Below, piece by piece: positions 9,229 through 17,764 of a stretch of 64,000 nucleotides of DNA; within the stretch, counting starts at the first letter, position 1, and each line of letters starts with the position of its first letter. The stretch is taken from assembly GCA_016932575.1 (NCBI GenBank), contig JAFGCO010000018.1, forward strand, positions 34,590 through 98,589. The letters run 5' to 3'. The DNA is from a bacterium (GTDB lineage: Bacteria > Zhuqueibacterota > QNDG01 > JAFGCO01). The notes under the pieces are model-generated. The model worked only from the letters and a program-made list of their open reading frames with translations. It was not told the DNA's origin and made no database searches. The position numbers and the translations under genes are program-made.

Positions 9229-9754
9229 TTTCTCTTTCCTGTTGAATAAATCGTTGTCGGACATTTTGAAAAAATGTCACAGCAAGATCTGTCTCGTAAT
9301 CGGGATATGTCCACTTGCTCGGTTCAAATCTGCCATTCCGAAAACGATATTGGACATCTCCGTAAATCCCCTGTCCGACATAGATCCGATGAGCAAAATC
9401 CTTGGTTGTTGCCAGAACCAGTTTTGCCGCTGTAATATAACCGGGATCGAGGTTCACCCGACGCCTGCCTTTGCCTGACCATTTGTCCTCAATTTCATTT
9501 GTTTTCACTTTGCTCTTTCCCAGGACGACCGGATCATACAATCCCTGGAAACAAATAAACAGCTTGCTCAGATCCGATCCCATTTCATCCTGATAATAAG
9601 AGGTAAAAGACGAAAAATCGAAAACTGCACTCTTGATTTCGACCGGAGAAAATGTTTGTTCCAGTCTTTGGACAACTTTTTCCATAGAAATGTCTGGAGC
9701 ATAAGTGACTCCGCAAATCAATTTCACCGGAATCGGCTTTCGAATGGGTGCCAC
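9206..9754 (-). CDS. DUF4416 family protein
   Basis: 182 residues, matching the DUF4416 pattern: PVKLICGVTYAP at the start, YYQDEMGSDLSKLFICF in the middle, then RRRVNLDPGYITAAKLVLATTKD and RIYLGQGIYGDVQYRF-like text near the end. The family is widespread in anaerobes and often adjacent to housekeeping genes, and has no assigned activity. The 23-nt overlap with purM implies one transcript. Conserved Asp, Arg and Gly residues hint at an enzyme or RNA/nucleotide-binding role, but nothing is proven. Confidence 0.85.
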   Translation of the reverse strand: MAPIRKPIPVKLICGVTYAPDISMEKVVQRLEQTFSPVEIKSAVFDFSSFTSYYQDEMGSDLSKLFICFQGLYDPVVLGKSKVKTNEIEDKWSGKGRRRVNLDPGYITAAKLVLATTKDFAHRIYVGQGIYGDVQYRFRNGRFEPSKWTYPDYETDLAVTFFQNVRQRFIQQERENDPIIRL

Positions 9755-10010
9755 ATTATTCTCCGGATTTTACAAAAGGCTGTCACTTTTACTGGATTGA
9801 TACTGACGAGAAAATCCCGATTCAGGAGCGCGTTCGTCTTTGGAAATACCTTTCCAATGATTTTAGGATCAGACGGTCTTCAATATCGAAAAAATCATCC
9901 GGAAAGTCAAGATAAATTCCTGAATATAATCAATCCTCCATATAAAAATTGAAAAAGTCCGGAAAAACATCAGCTGTGAAAATTTAGGTCTGGTATTTCT
10001 CTGTTAATAA

Positions 10011-10295
10011 TCAAATAAATCCGAAACAAATAGCGATAAAGCTTGGGTCATTTAATCCTCGGTGCATAATCACACCGATCCATGAATTTTTTGTTTTTTG
10101 GACAGCATAGGATTGAATGAAAATTAACGGAGTAAATATCCCCAGTCCGGCGACAATAAACCAGATCAGAATGGTTTCGCAGCGGGTTGCTCTGCTTAGA
10201 AACGGAATCAAATACTTCGTTAAACAGACCATTAATATTGCGGCCGGTATATAAACCGCAAACGAGCTGAAACAGCCTAATTTTTTCATTTCCAA
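10011..10295 (-). CDS. Small membrane protein, possible truncated CPBP-type protein
   Basis: 94 residues with two strong hydrophobic segments (FAVYIPAAILMVCLTKYLI and TILIWFIVAGLGIFTPLIF). The layout resembles the first two helices of CPBP-family intramembrane proteases or related membrane proteins, but the catalytic part is missing, so it could be a remnant. The first codon is TTG with AAGGA upstream; an ATG two codons later (10289) is an alternative. It sits between DUF4416 and the Nif3-like gene. Recognition is weak. Confidence 0.4.
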   Translation of the reverse strand: MEMKKLGCFSSFAVYIPAAILMVCLTKYLIPFLSRATRCETILIWFIVAGLGIFTPLIFIQSYAVQKTKNSWIGVIMHRGLNDPSFIAICFGFI

Positions 10296-10348
10296 TGTCG
10301 TTTCCTTATCATGTCAGTGAACTTATCAACCATTTTCCGGTTTTCAGA

Positions 10349-11101
10349 TTAATACCCCGTCGGCAAATCGATAAATATTGTCTCGAGCTTGAACTTTTCT
10401 TCAAGATGTCTGCCTACGGCTTTGACACCCAGTGTTTCTGTGGCATAATGCCCGGCCAGAACCACATTCATTCCGGCTTCGCGGGCTTCCCAGTAGGCAC
10501 TGTGCTTGGGTTCGCCTGTAACCAGTGTATCCAGTCCGGCATCCAAAGCCTGATCCATAAAACCGATACCGCTTCCACTGATAAATCCAAGCTTTTTTAC
10601 AGAAGCAGGCCCGAAATTCCAAACCTGCGGCTCAACTTTCAAGCTTCTCCGCAGATCATCAACAATTTTATTCAATGCTCTCGGGGGATCGAATGTTACT
10701 GCTGTTCCAAGAGGCATGCCCTGAAATTCACCAAAATTGACTGTGGCCGGCCATTTGGTGATTTCCCGGATCTGCACATTATTTCCAAACTCAGGATGCA
10801 CATCCAATGGCAAATGAGCGGCATATAACGCGATGTCATTAACAATCATCAAGCGAATCCGCTGATACATGGCACCTGTGATGGCCTCTGATTTTCCCCA
10901 GAACAGCCCATGATGCACGATTAAGAAATCCACATGCATATCACAGGCCTTGCGAATGACATCCTGAGAAATATCCACAGCCAGACCCACAATTTTGACA
11001 TCACGTGTATTCTCCACCTGTAAACCATTCAGGCTGGCATCCTCAATACCGGAAACATTCAGCAATTCATCTAAATATTCTGCCAATTCTCTGGATTCCA
11101 T
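10349..11101 (-). CDS. Nif3-like dinuclear metal centre protein (DUF34/GTP cyclohydrolase I type 2 family)
   Basis: 250 residues. The metal-site motifs are FLIVHHGLFWGK in the N-terminal half and LAGHYATETLGVKAV near the C-terminus, and LDVHPEFGNN lies between. Family proteins form hexameric rings with two metal ions per site; their biochemical role is unsettled. The short form lacks the inserted PII-like domain found in longer relatives. The next gene upstream is separated by the repeat-rich region 11102-11380. Confidence 0.9.
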   Translation of the reverse strand: MESRELAEYLDELLNVSGIEDASLNGLQVENTRDVKIVGLAVDISQDVIRKACDMHVDFLIVHHGLFWGKSEAITGAMYQRIRLMIVNDIALYAAHLPLDVHPEFGNNVQIREITKWPATVNFGEFQGMPLGTAVTFDPPRALNKIVDDLRRSLKVEPQVWNFGPASVKKLGFISGSGIGFMDQALDAGLDTLVTGEPKHSAYWEAREAGMNVVLAGHYATETLGVKAVGRHLEEKFKLETIFIDLPTGY

Positions 11102-11129
11102 ATCTTCCTCGATTCTCCTGATTTATGAT

Positions 11130-11370
11130 TCTTGTTTTTTGTTGCTGGCTGCTGGTTTCTCTTCTCAGGCACCTAATTTATTGTTTATTACTTCTTGTTT
11201 TTCTTTGATTCTTGATTCTTTCTCTCTCCGTCTCCCCCATGCTCCGTTTCTGTTTCTGTTATTACCATATTACCCAATTACCCTATTACCATCTTTGTCT
11301 TTTTTCTTATTTCTTGTTTCTTGTTTCTTCTGACCTGATGACTCAACGACCCTAAGACTCTATGACCCTG
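11130..11370. repeat. Pyrimidine-rich intergenic array with 8-bp periodicity
   Basis: The gene-free stretch 11102-11380 consists of short degenerate words. At 11258-11292 TTACC recurs every 8 bases (TTACCATA TTACCCAA TTACCCTA TTACCATC). At 11335-11370 GACYC recurs every 8 bases (TGACTCAA CGACCCTA AGACTCTA TGACCCTG). In between lie runs of TTCTTGTTTCTT type. A related stretch lies at 17641-17760. No ORF on either strand looks coding. Confidence 0.65.
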
Positions 11371-11380
11371 CGAAATTTCT

Positions 11381-12352
11381 TCAATCTTTACTCTTCCTTA
11401 ATTCTGACAAAACCCGCTGCATATCTTCCGGCAGATGGGATGTAAATGACAAATTTTCTTTCGTCACAGGATGGACAAATCCCAGCGTCATGGCATGCAG
11501 AGCCTGCCTGGGCATTAAATCGAGCAAATGCCGTGCAAGGGCTGTTCGTTCATGATTGAGTCCACCCATGGGCCGGCTACGGCCACCGTAGGTCTGATCC
11601 CCGAACACAGGATGCCCGATATGTGCCATATGTACGCGAATCTGATGGGTACGCCCGGTTTCCAGATGCAAAGATATCAATGATAGAAAATCAAATAATT
11701 CATCTGCTTCATAATGAGTAACCGCCCTTTTCCCGGAACTGGCAACAGCAAACACTTTCCGGTCCCTGGTGCTTCGATTCAGCAGGGTTTCCACAGTGCC
11801 GGTTCTCTTTCGCATCGGCTTCCAGACAATAGCCTTGTACATACGATCCACCTGTTTTTCGGAAAATTGATTAGCGAGCATACGATGTGTATAATCATCC
11901 TTTACAGCCAAAAGCAGACCGGAAGTATCTTTATCAAGTCTGTGAACAATGCCCGGCCGCGGGGCTTCATTCACTTTTGAAAGTTGGTCGCAATGATAAA
12001 GCAGGGCATTCACCAAAGTGCCGCTGCGATGACCGTGGGCCGGATGCACAACCATACCCGGAGGTTTATTAATAATGATTAAATACTCATCTTCAAAAAC
12101 AATATCCAGTGGAATGTCTTCAGGCATCAAATCAGAAGGTTTGGATCTGGGGAGTGCGACAGTCACACTGTCTCCGGGGCGAATGGAATAATTTGATTTG
12201 ACTGACTTTCCATCAACCCGAATAAGTTCCTCTTTGACCATCGCTTGAATCTGGCTGCGTGAAAATCGCGGCAACTCTCTGGTCAGAAACGTATCAATGC
12301 GTTCTTTTGCTTTATTGGAAGGGATTAAAATGGTCAGTATTTGTGATTCCAT
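11381..12352 (-). CDS. rluD: RluA/RluD-family pseudouridine synthase
   Basis: 323 residues. An N-terminal S4 RNA-binding domain (ERIDTFLTRELPRFSRSQIQ) precedes the catalytic domain, with the Asp-containing motif RPGIVHRLDKDTSGLLLAVK and LETGRTHQIRVHMAHIGHPV. It isomerises uridines in 23S rRNA; RluD is the best guess from neighbourhood (lspA-rluD), but paralogues act on other sites. The longer frame starts at a TTG; I use the ATG at 12352. It is followed by the period-8 repeat region. Confidence 0.9.
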   Translation of the reverse strand: MESQILTILIPSNKAKERIDTFLTRELPRFSRSQIQAMVKEELIRVDGKSVKSNYSIRPGDSVTVALPRSKPSDLMPEDIPLDIVFEDEYLIIINKPPGMVVHPAHGHRSGTLVNALLYHCDQLSKVNEAPRPGIVHRLDKDTSGLLLAVKDDYTHRMLANQFSEKQVDRMYKAIVWKPMRKRTGTVETLLNRSTRDRKVFAVASSGKRAVTHYEADELFDFLSLISLHLETGRTHQIRVHMAHIGHPVFGDQTYGGRSRPMGGLNHERTALARHLLDLMPRQALHAMTLGFVHPVTKENLSFTSHLPEDMQRVLSELRKSKD

Positions 12353-12469
12353 GGAATCAAACAATTCATTTTTTTTCAGATCGGCATATAAAACTCATAT
12401 TTGAAACATAGGCAAGGAGTTAATTTTTTCAAACCAAATAATGATAGCAAAAAACGATTTTGGCATGTT

Positions 12470-12961
12470 TTATATGCAAGCAGACTCTTCCTCTGTAACT
12501 TTCTTGGGTGGTCGCTTTTTTTCCTGCATATACATTGTAATAAACAACATAAACATACCAATGACAACCGCCGAATCCGCGACGTTAAATACAGGCCAGC
12601 GAAGCGTACCAATACCGATATCCACAAAATCTGCAACTCTGGAAAATGCGATACGATCAATGAGATTTCCGACAGCACCGCCTAAAATCAACGCCAGTGA
12701 CGATTTGATCCAGCCACTCTCCTTCCATTGTGTAATCAAATAAACGATAATACCAATTGACGCTAATATAGACAGCACTGTAAAAATCCATCCATGAGAA
12801 ACGCGGATTCCAAAGGCGATACCGGGATTTTCTACATATGTCAATCGAACAACATCCCCCAATACAGGAATTGACTGACCCGGAACCATCGTATCCCGCA
12901 CCAGATGTTTTGTTAGCTGGTCAGCAATAAGCACAAATGAAATAAAAATAAATACAATCAA
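12470..12961 (-). CDS. lspA: Lipoprotein signal peptidase (signal peptidase II)
   Basis: 163 residues, four transmembrane segments. The catalytic aspartates are in GGAVGNLIDRI and FNVADSAV, and VENPGIAFG precedes them. It cleaves prolipoproteins at the lipobox, which fits the several lipoproteins encoded in this window. The start is a TTG overlapping the TGA stop of the DksA-like gene (TTGA), implying coupling. The hydrophilic tail (KKRPPKKVTEEE) is at the cytoplasmic end. Confidence 0.95.
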   Translation of the reverse strand: MIVFIFISFVLIADQLTKHLVRDTMVPGQSIPVLGDVVRLTYVENPGIAFGIRVSHGWIFTVLSILASIGIIVYLITQWKESGWIKSSLALILGGAVGNLIDRIAFSRVADFVDIGIGTLRWPVFNVADSAVVIGMFMLFITMYMQEKKRPPKKVTEEESACI

Positions 12962-13365
12962 AAAGCATCTCCAGTCATAAAATGATTATTACGTGTAATT
13001 TTTTCCAGATCCGATTTACATTGAACGCAGAAAATGGCATAGGGCATCGCTTCGAGACGATCACGATTAATTTTTTGACCGCACTCTACACACATACCGA
13101 ATGTTCCTGCTTCAATCCGCTCAAGAGCTTCAATTATATCCTGCATGGTATGATTGTCCCGCTGCACATAGAAAAAATTTTTTTCCCTCTCCATATTATC
13201 CGTACCCTGATCTGCCATATGATAAGAATAGGCAGAATGATCACCCGCCGCATCTCTAAGTGTTGAATTCAAATCGTTTTCTTTCACCTGATCGATTTGC
13301 CCCATCAAGTCTTGTCTGAATTTCAATAATACCGACTTGAAATAATCACGGTCCTTTTTGTTCAT
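12958..13365 (-). CDS. TraR/DksA-family zinc-finger protein
   Basis: 135 residues. An N-terminal coiled-coil region is followed by a C4 zinc finger: GMCVECGQKINRDRLEA and IFCVQC. Members of this family bind RNA polymerase through the secondary channel; this short form placed between ileS and lspA is common in many phyla and is not necessarily functional DksA. The RBS is GGGAG ahead of the ATG at 13365. It overlaps lspA by 4 nt. Confidence 0.9.
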   Translation of the reverse strand: MNKKDRDYFKSVLLKFRQDLMGQIDQVKENDLNSTLRDAAGDHSAYSYHMADQGTDNMEREKNFFYVQRDNHTMQDIIEALERIEAGTFGMCVECGQKINRDRLEAMPYAIFCVQCKSDLEKITRNNHFMTGDAF

Positions 13366-13404
13366 CCATCGTCTCCCGGAGAATTTTCAATCATCAGTCG
13401 AAGT

Positions 13405-16400
13405 TTACCGATCACGTTCAATTCCAATTTTAAAAGTATCTTTATCCACCTGCCAGGTCTTTTGATATTCGCCAGATTGAAATCCTTCCTGGAGATCGAC
13501 GGCCAACACTTCCTGACATATTAAATCATGCTTGCTCCGAATCGCCCTTCGGGCAGCAGGCGACGCATTATAAAAAACTCGGATACGGTCAGAAACATCA
13601 AAATCAGCGCTTTTCCGCATATTTTGAATCCGATTAATGAATTCCCGAGCCAATCCTTCTGCTACAAGGGCTTCATTAAGGTGTGTATCCAGCGCTATTG
13701 TGCAATTGCCATTGGTTTGAACTTCAAGGCCATGCGCGGCTTCATGACAAATTTCAATATCGTCCAAAACGATATCTCCGTGTTTGCCTTTATCCACACT
13801 GATATGGATAGATTCACCGTTTTCCAGGCGTTGAATTTCATCTGATTGAAATCCTCGAATAATTTCTGCCACCTGATTGACCTGGGAACCGAATTTTGGT
13901 CCTAATTTTTTAAACACAGGCCTTGCCTGTTTGGTCATTAATTTTGCAGCATCATCCACAAATTCCAATTTATGCACGTTGATTTCTTCGAGTATTAAAT
14001 CCTGAAATGCCTCAATCCCTGTCTTCATGCGTTCACCCGAAACCGCAATGAGTGCTTTGTTTAAAGGTTGTCGCACCTTGATTCCAGCTTCATTGCGTGC
14101 AGCCCGGCAAAGCTGTACCACATTTCGGGCTGCATCCATCTGGATCTCCAATGTTGTATCTCTGAATTGATATTGATCATTCTTAGGATCCGGATAATTC
14201 GCCAGATGCACACTTTCATACGGTTCTTTCTGAACGCTGTTCAGGTTCAGATAAATATCTTCTGATAAAAAAGGTGAAATCGGCGCGATCAATTTGGATA
14301 CGGTAAAAAGTGTTTCATATAATGTCTGATATGCCGAAATCTTGTCTGGCCCCATCTCCGACTTCCAGAAACGGCGGCGGTTCCTGCGTATATACCAGTT
14401 TGACAAATCATCAATGACAAAGGTTTGAATGGCACGTGAAGCTTTGGTGACATCATACCGCTGAAGACTGGTCCATACTTTTTGAACCATATGATTCAAG
14501 GTAGAAATCAGCCAGCGATCAATCTCTTGTCGATTCGGGACAGGAATAAGTGCTTCCTGGCAGTCAAAACCATCTATATTGGCGTAAAGAACGAAAAAGG
14601 TATATGTATTGGCGAGTGTACCAAAAAATTTACGTTTTACCTCACGAACGCCTTCTCTATCAAAACGTGTGGGCACCCATGGCGGGCTCACCGTGAAAAG
14701 ATACCAACGCAAGGGATCCGCTCCCTCTTCGTTGAGAATCCGAAATGGATCTACAGCATTGCCTCTGGATTTGGACATCTTCTGCCCATCTTTATCCAGA
14801 ATCATTTCAATGGAAATACATTGTCGATAGCTGGGTTTTCCCGAAATAATGGTCGAAATTGCCAGCAGCGAATAAAACCAACCGCGGGTTTGATCTACAC
14901 CTTCAGCAATAAAATCAGCAGGAAAATTATTTTCAAAATTTTCATCTTTCGCAAAGGGATAATGAAATTGAGCGTACGGCATGGCCCCGGAGTCAAACCA
15001 GCAATCAATCACTTCGGAAGTGCGTTTCATGACGCCATGGCATTCGACGCAGGGGAATGTCACCTCATCAATGTATGGTTTGTGAAGATCTTCAATGATT
15101 TCAAGTCCGGAACGCTGTTTAAGCACAGCGATACTACCGACTGATTCTCTTTTACCGCACTTTTCACAAATCCAGATATTGAGCGGTGTCCCCCAGTATC
15201 GATCCCTCGAAATGGCCCAGTCTATATTATTTTCAAGCCATTGTCCGAATCTTCCTTCACCAACTTCCCGAGGGAACCATTGGATTGCCTGATTGTTGGC
15301 AATCATCCGGTCCTTAATTTCAGTTGTTTTGATATACCAGGATTTTTTTGCATAATAAAGCAAAGGTGAATCACAACGCCAACAATGCGGATATGAATGA
15401 CGATATTTATCTGAACGATAAAGACGAGAATTCTTTTTCAAATCGAGAAGTATCGCTTTTTCAGTTTCCGGATCTTTGACATGCATGCCCTGCCATTTAG
15501 AAACCAGATCAGTAAATTTTCCCTGTTCATCAACCGTATGCTTTGTGGGCAGCCCCAGTTGCATACCCAGCCGATAATCATCTTCCCCATACATAACAGC
15601 TGTATGTACCACTCCGGTACCTTCTTCTGTGGTTACAAAATCGGCTGCAGCGATATAATAAGCCGGATGATCTTTGCTGGAAAGATTAATAAAATCAAAC
15701 AGAGGATGATATTTCCATCCGATTAAATCCTTCCCTGACAATTTACGGATAACTTGATACTCTCCCTTCAGCATTTCCATACGGTTTTCAGCGAGATAAT
15801 AAATTTCCCTGCCTTGATCAGTAATCTGTTGCACCTCAACGTAAACAATTTCTTCTCCAACTGCCAGAGCGACATTACCGGGCAACGTCCAGGGGGTGGT
15901 TGTCCAGGCCAGAATATAACGGCTGTCTCCTTCAATCAGAGGAAATTTGGCCACAATGGCCTGGTCAGTCACTTCCCTGTATCCCAAAGATGTTTCATGG
16001 CTGGACAGGGCAGTTTCACAACGGGAACAATAGGGCAAAATTTTAAATCCCTGATAAAGCAAATCTTTCTCAAACATCTGGGACAGCAACCACCAGACAC
16101 TTTCGATATAATCATTGGTATAGGTGATATACGGATTATCCAGATCAACCCAGTAAGCGATACGCCTGGTGAGTTCATTCCATTCTTTTACATATTTAAA
16201 CACAGAATCCCGGCATTTTTTATTAAATTTGTCCACACCGTAAGATTCAATCTGCTCCTTATGTTCAATGCCCAGCATCTTTTCCACTTCAATTTCAACA
16301 GGAAGTCCATGGGTATCCCAACCTGCTTTACGATGCACCTGGTAACCCAGCATGGTTTTATATCGGCAGACAAAGTCCTTAACACTGCGTGAAATGACAT

Positions 16401-16575
16401 GATGAATACCGGGCTTCCCATTGGCTGTGGGCGGACCTTCATAAAAAATGAAAGATTTTTCATTTGGTCGGGATGAAATAGACTTTTCGAAAATTTTATG
16501 ATCATCCCAGAATTTTAAAATATTCTTTTCGAGTTCGGAAAACTGAACCGGATTTTTCACTTCTTTAAACGGCAC
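13405..16575 (-). CDS. ileS: Isoleucyl-tRNA synthetase, type 2 (ileS2-like)
   Basis: 1056 residues. It charges tRNA-Ile. The class I core has GPPTANGKPGIHHVISRSV in place of the canonical HIGH region, and KMSKSRGNAVDP as the KMSKS loop. An editing (CP1) domain lies between them, and the C-terminal part is long. The HIGH-equivalent reads G-I-H-H, the GXHH form described for mupirocin-insensitive type 2 enzymes, and EVEKMLG early in the protein also fits type 2. The start ATG at 16575 has AAAGGAG upstream. It begins the ileS-dksA-lspA run. Confidence 0.95.
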   Translation of the reverse strand: MPFKEVKNPVQFSELEKNILKFWDDHKIFEKSISSRPNEKSFIFYEGPPTANGKPGIHHVISRSVKDFVCRYKTMLGYQVHRKAGWDTHGLPVEIEVEKMLGIEHKEQIESYGVDKFNKKCRDSVFKYVKEWNELTRRIAYWVDLDNPYITYTNDYIESVWWLLSQMFEKDLLYQGFKILPYCSRCETALSSHETSLGYREVTDQAIVAKFPLIEGDSRYILAWTTTPWTLPGNVALAVGEEIVYVEVQQITDQGREIYYLAENRMEMLKGEYQVIRKLSGKDLIGWKYHPLFDFINLSSKDHPAYYIAAADFVTTEEGTGVVHTAVMYGEDDYRLGMQLGLPTKHTVDEQGKFTDLVSKWQGMHVKDPETEKAILLDLKKNSRLYRSDKYRHSYPHCWRCDSPLLYYAKKSWYIKTTEIKDRMIANNQAIQWFPREVGEGRFGQWLENNIDWAISRDRYWGTPLNIWICEKCGKRESVGSIAVLKQRSGLEIIEDLHKPYIDEVTFPCVECHGVMKRTSEVIDCWFDSGAMPYAQFHYPFAKDENFENNFPADFIAEGVDQTRGWFYSLLAISTIISGKPSYRQCISIEMILDKDGQKMSKSRGNAVDPFRILNEEGADPLRWYLFTVSPPWVPTRFDREGVREVKRKFFGTLANTYTFFVLYANIDGFDCQEALIPVPNRQEIDRWLISTLNHMVQKVWTSLQRYDVTKASRAIQTFVIDDLSNWYIRRNRRRFWKSEMGPDKISAYQTLYETLFTVSKLIAPISPFLSEDIYLNLNSVQKEPYESVHLANYPDPKNDQYQFRDTTLEIQMDAARNVVQLCRAARNEAGIKVRQPLNKALIAVSGERMKTGIEAFQDLILEEINVHKLEFVDDAAKLMTKQARPVFKKLGPKFGSQVNQVAEIIRGFQSDEIQRLENGESIHISVDKGKHGDIVLDDIEICHEAAHGLEVQTNGNCTIALDTHLNEALVAEGLAREFINRIQNMRKSADFDVSDRIRVFYNASPAARRAIRSKHDLICQEVLAVDLQEGFQSGEYQKTWQVDKDTFKIGIERDR

Positions 16576-16599
16576 TCATACTCCTTTTTATACTATCTG

Positions 16600-16637
16600 A
16601 AAACCCCCGGCTGATATTGAAAATTTAAGGCCGGGGA
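16600..16637 (-). terminator. Terminator after mtnP
   Basis: On the minus strand CCCCGGC pairs with GCCGGGG around an AT-rich loop of about 18 nt, followed by GGTTTTC. It lies between the mtnP stop and the ileS start, 25 bp ahead of the latter's ATG, so it may terminate mtnP transcripts or attenuate ileS. No T-box consensus was seen in the leader. Confidence 0.55.
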
Positions 16638-16727
16638 TCAAAAATAAAACTTAAGACACAAATATGATTTCAACAACTGTGATGAACACTTCAAGATTTT
16701 TTAAGCAGCGAATGCCCCCCAATTGAA

Positions 16728-17609
16728 TTATTTCTTAATGTACCTTCCTAAAATGGGTTCAAGCTTATCCAATGTGAGCTGGGGTGCAAGATGCAGAGGG
16801 GTGACCAGCGCTGTTTTTAGTGCGTTTTTACACTCACATTGACGTGTTTTTGAAATATTCGGAATCGCTGTTTTAATTATTTTCTGCGCGGTTATAACAT
16901 TCAATTTTAAATTCTTCAAAACCATCTCAACATTCACATCGCCTTCTGGAGCATCGTCTTTCCAACAGTCATAATCCGACACCAGGGCTACAGTGGCATA
17001 ACAAATTTCTGCTTCCCGGGCCAGTTTTGCCTCAACCAAATTTGTCATCCCAATCACATCCATTCCCCATGAACGATAGAGATTGGATTCTGCCTTTGTG
17101 GAAAATGCCGGCCCTTCAATATTTAAATAGGTACCGCCCCAATGAATTCGAGCGCCCTCGCCAATTTCCTGACCGGCTTCATAAAGTACACGACTAAGTT
17201 CTTCACAAATTGGCCGGGCGAACATAATGTGTGCCACAATACCATTCCCAAAAAACGTGGCATCCGATCCTCTTTTTGTACGGTCCACAAATTGATCCAC
17301 AAGCACAATATCAAGAGGATGAATTTCTTTTTTCAATGACCCAACAGCAGATACTGAAATGATCCATTCGACACCCAGTTTTTTCATTGCCCAGATATTG
17401 GCTTTGGCATTGACTTCAGAAGGAAGAATACGATGCCCTCTGCCGTGACGAGGCAAAAAAACAATTTCCCGCCCGCTCAGTTCACATATGTCAAACTCAT
17501 CAGAAGGTTGACCAAACGGGGTCTGCATCTTGATACGCTCGATGGATTGAATACCCTCGATATCATAAAGACCACTTCCTCCGATAATGCCGACTCGCGA
17601 ATCTGCCAT
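16728..17609 (-). CDS. mtnP: S-methyl-5'-thioadenosine phosphorylase
   Basis: 293 residues. It splits methylthioadenosine with phosphate to adenine and methylthioribose-1-phosphate. The phosphate site GIIGGSGLYDIEG, the stretch LPRHGRGHRILPSEVNAKAN and the base-recognising VSDYDCWKDDAPE (Asp rather than Asn, so adenine-type) are present. The adenine product would feed apt at 2382-2903. It is inserted between divIVA and ileS, which are usually close neighbours. Confidence 0.93.
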   Translation of the reverse strand: MADSRVGIIGGSGLYDIEGIQSIERIKMQTPFGQPSDEFDICELSGREIVFLPRHGRGHRILPSEVNAKANIWAMKKLGVEWIISVSAVGSLKKEIHPLDIVLVDQFVDRTKRGSDATFFGNGIVAHIMFARPICEELSRVLYEAGQEIGEGARIHWGGTYLNIEGPAFSTKAESNLYRSWGMDVIGMTNLVEAKLAREAEICYATVALVSDYDCWKDDAPEGDVNVEMVLKNLKLNVITAQKIIKTAIPNISKTRQCECKNALKTALVTPLHLAPQLTLDKLEPILGRYIKK

Positions 17610-17640
17610 ATTTTAAATATCCCTCTTCACCTTTTTAATG

Positions 17641-17760
17641 ATTCAATAACTCAACAACATTTCCTCTATTTCCCGTATATTCCCTGTACTTATTTCCTTA
17701 TTCTTGATTCTTATTTCTTATAATCCAACGACTCTATGACCCAATGACTCTCTTTTTTTT
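17641..17760. repeat. Second period-8 pyrimidine-rich intergenic array
   Basis: Between mtnP and the lipoprotein gene, words such as AACGACTC TATGACCC AATGACTC (about 17724-17751) repeat with period 8, beside TTCTTGATTCTTATTTCTT-type runs. The composition and the GACYC word match the array at 11335-11370. No coding frame is seen. Confidence 0.6.
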
Positions 17761-17764
17761 CTCT

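Noticed and set aside
16576-16727. T-box riboswitch before ileS
   Set aside because: No AGGGTGG-type T-box sequence or specifier loop was found; the hairpin fits a terminator of mtnP.
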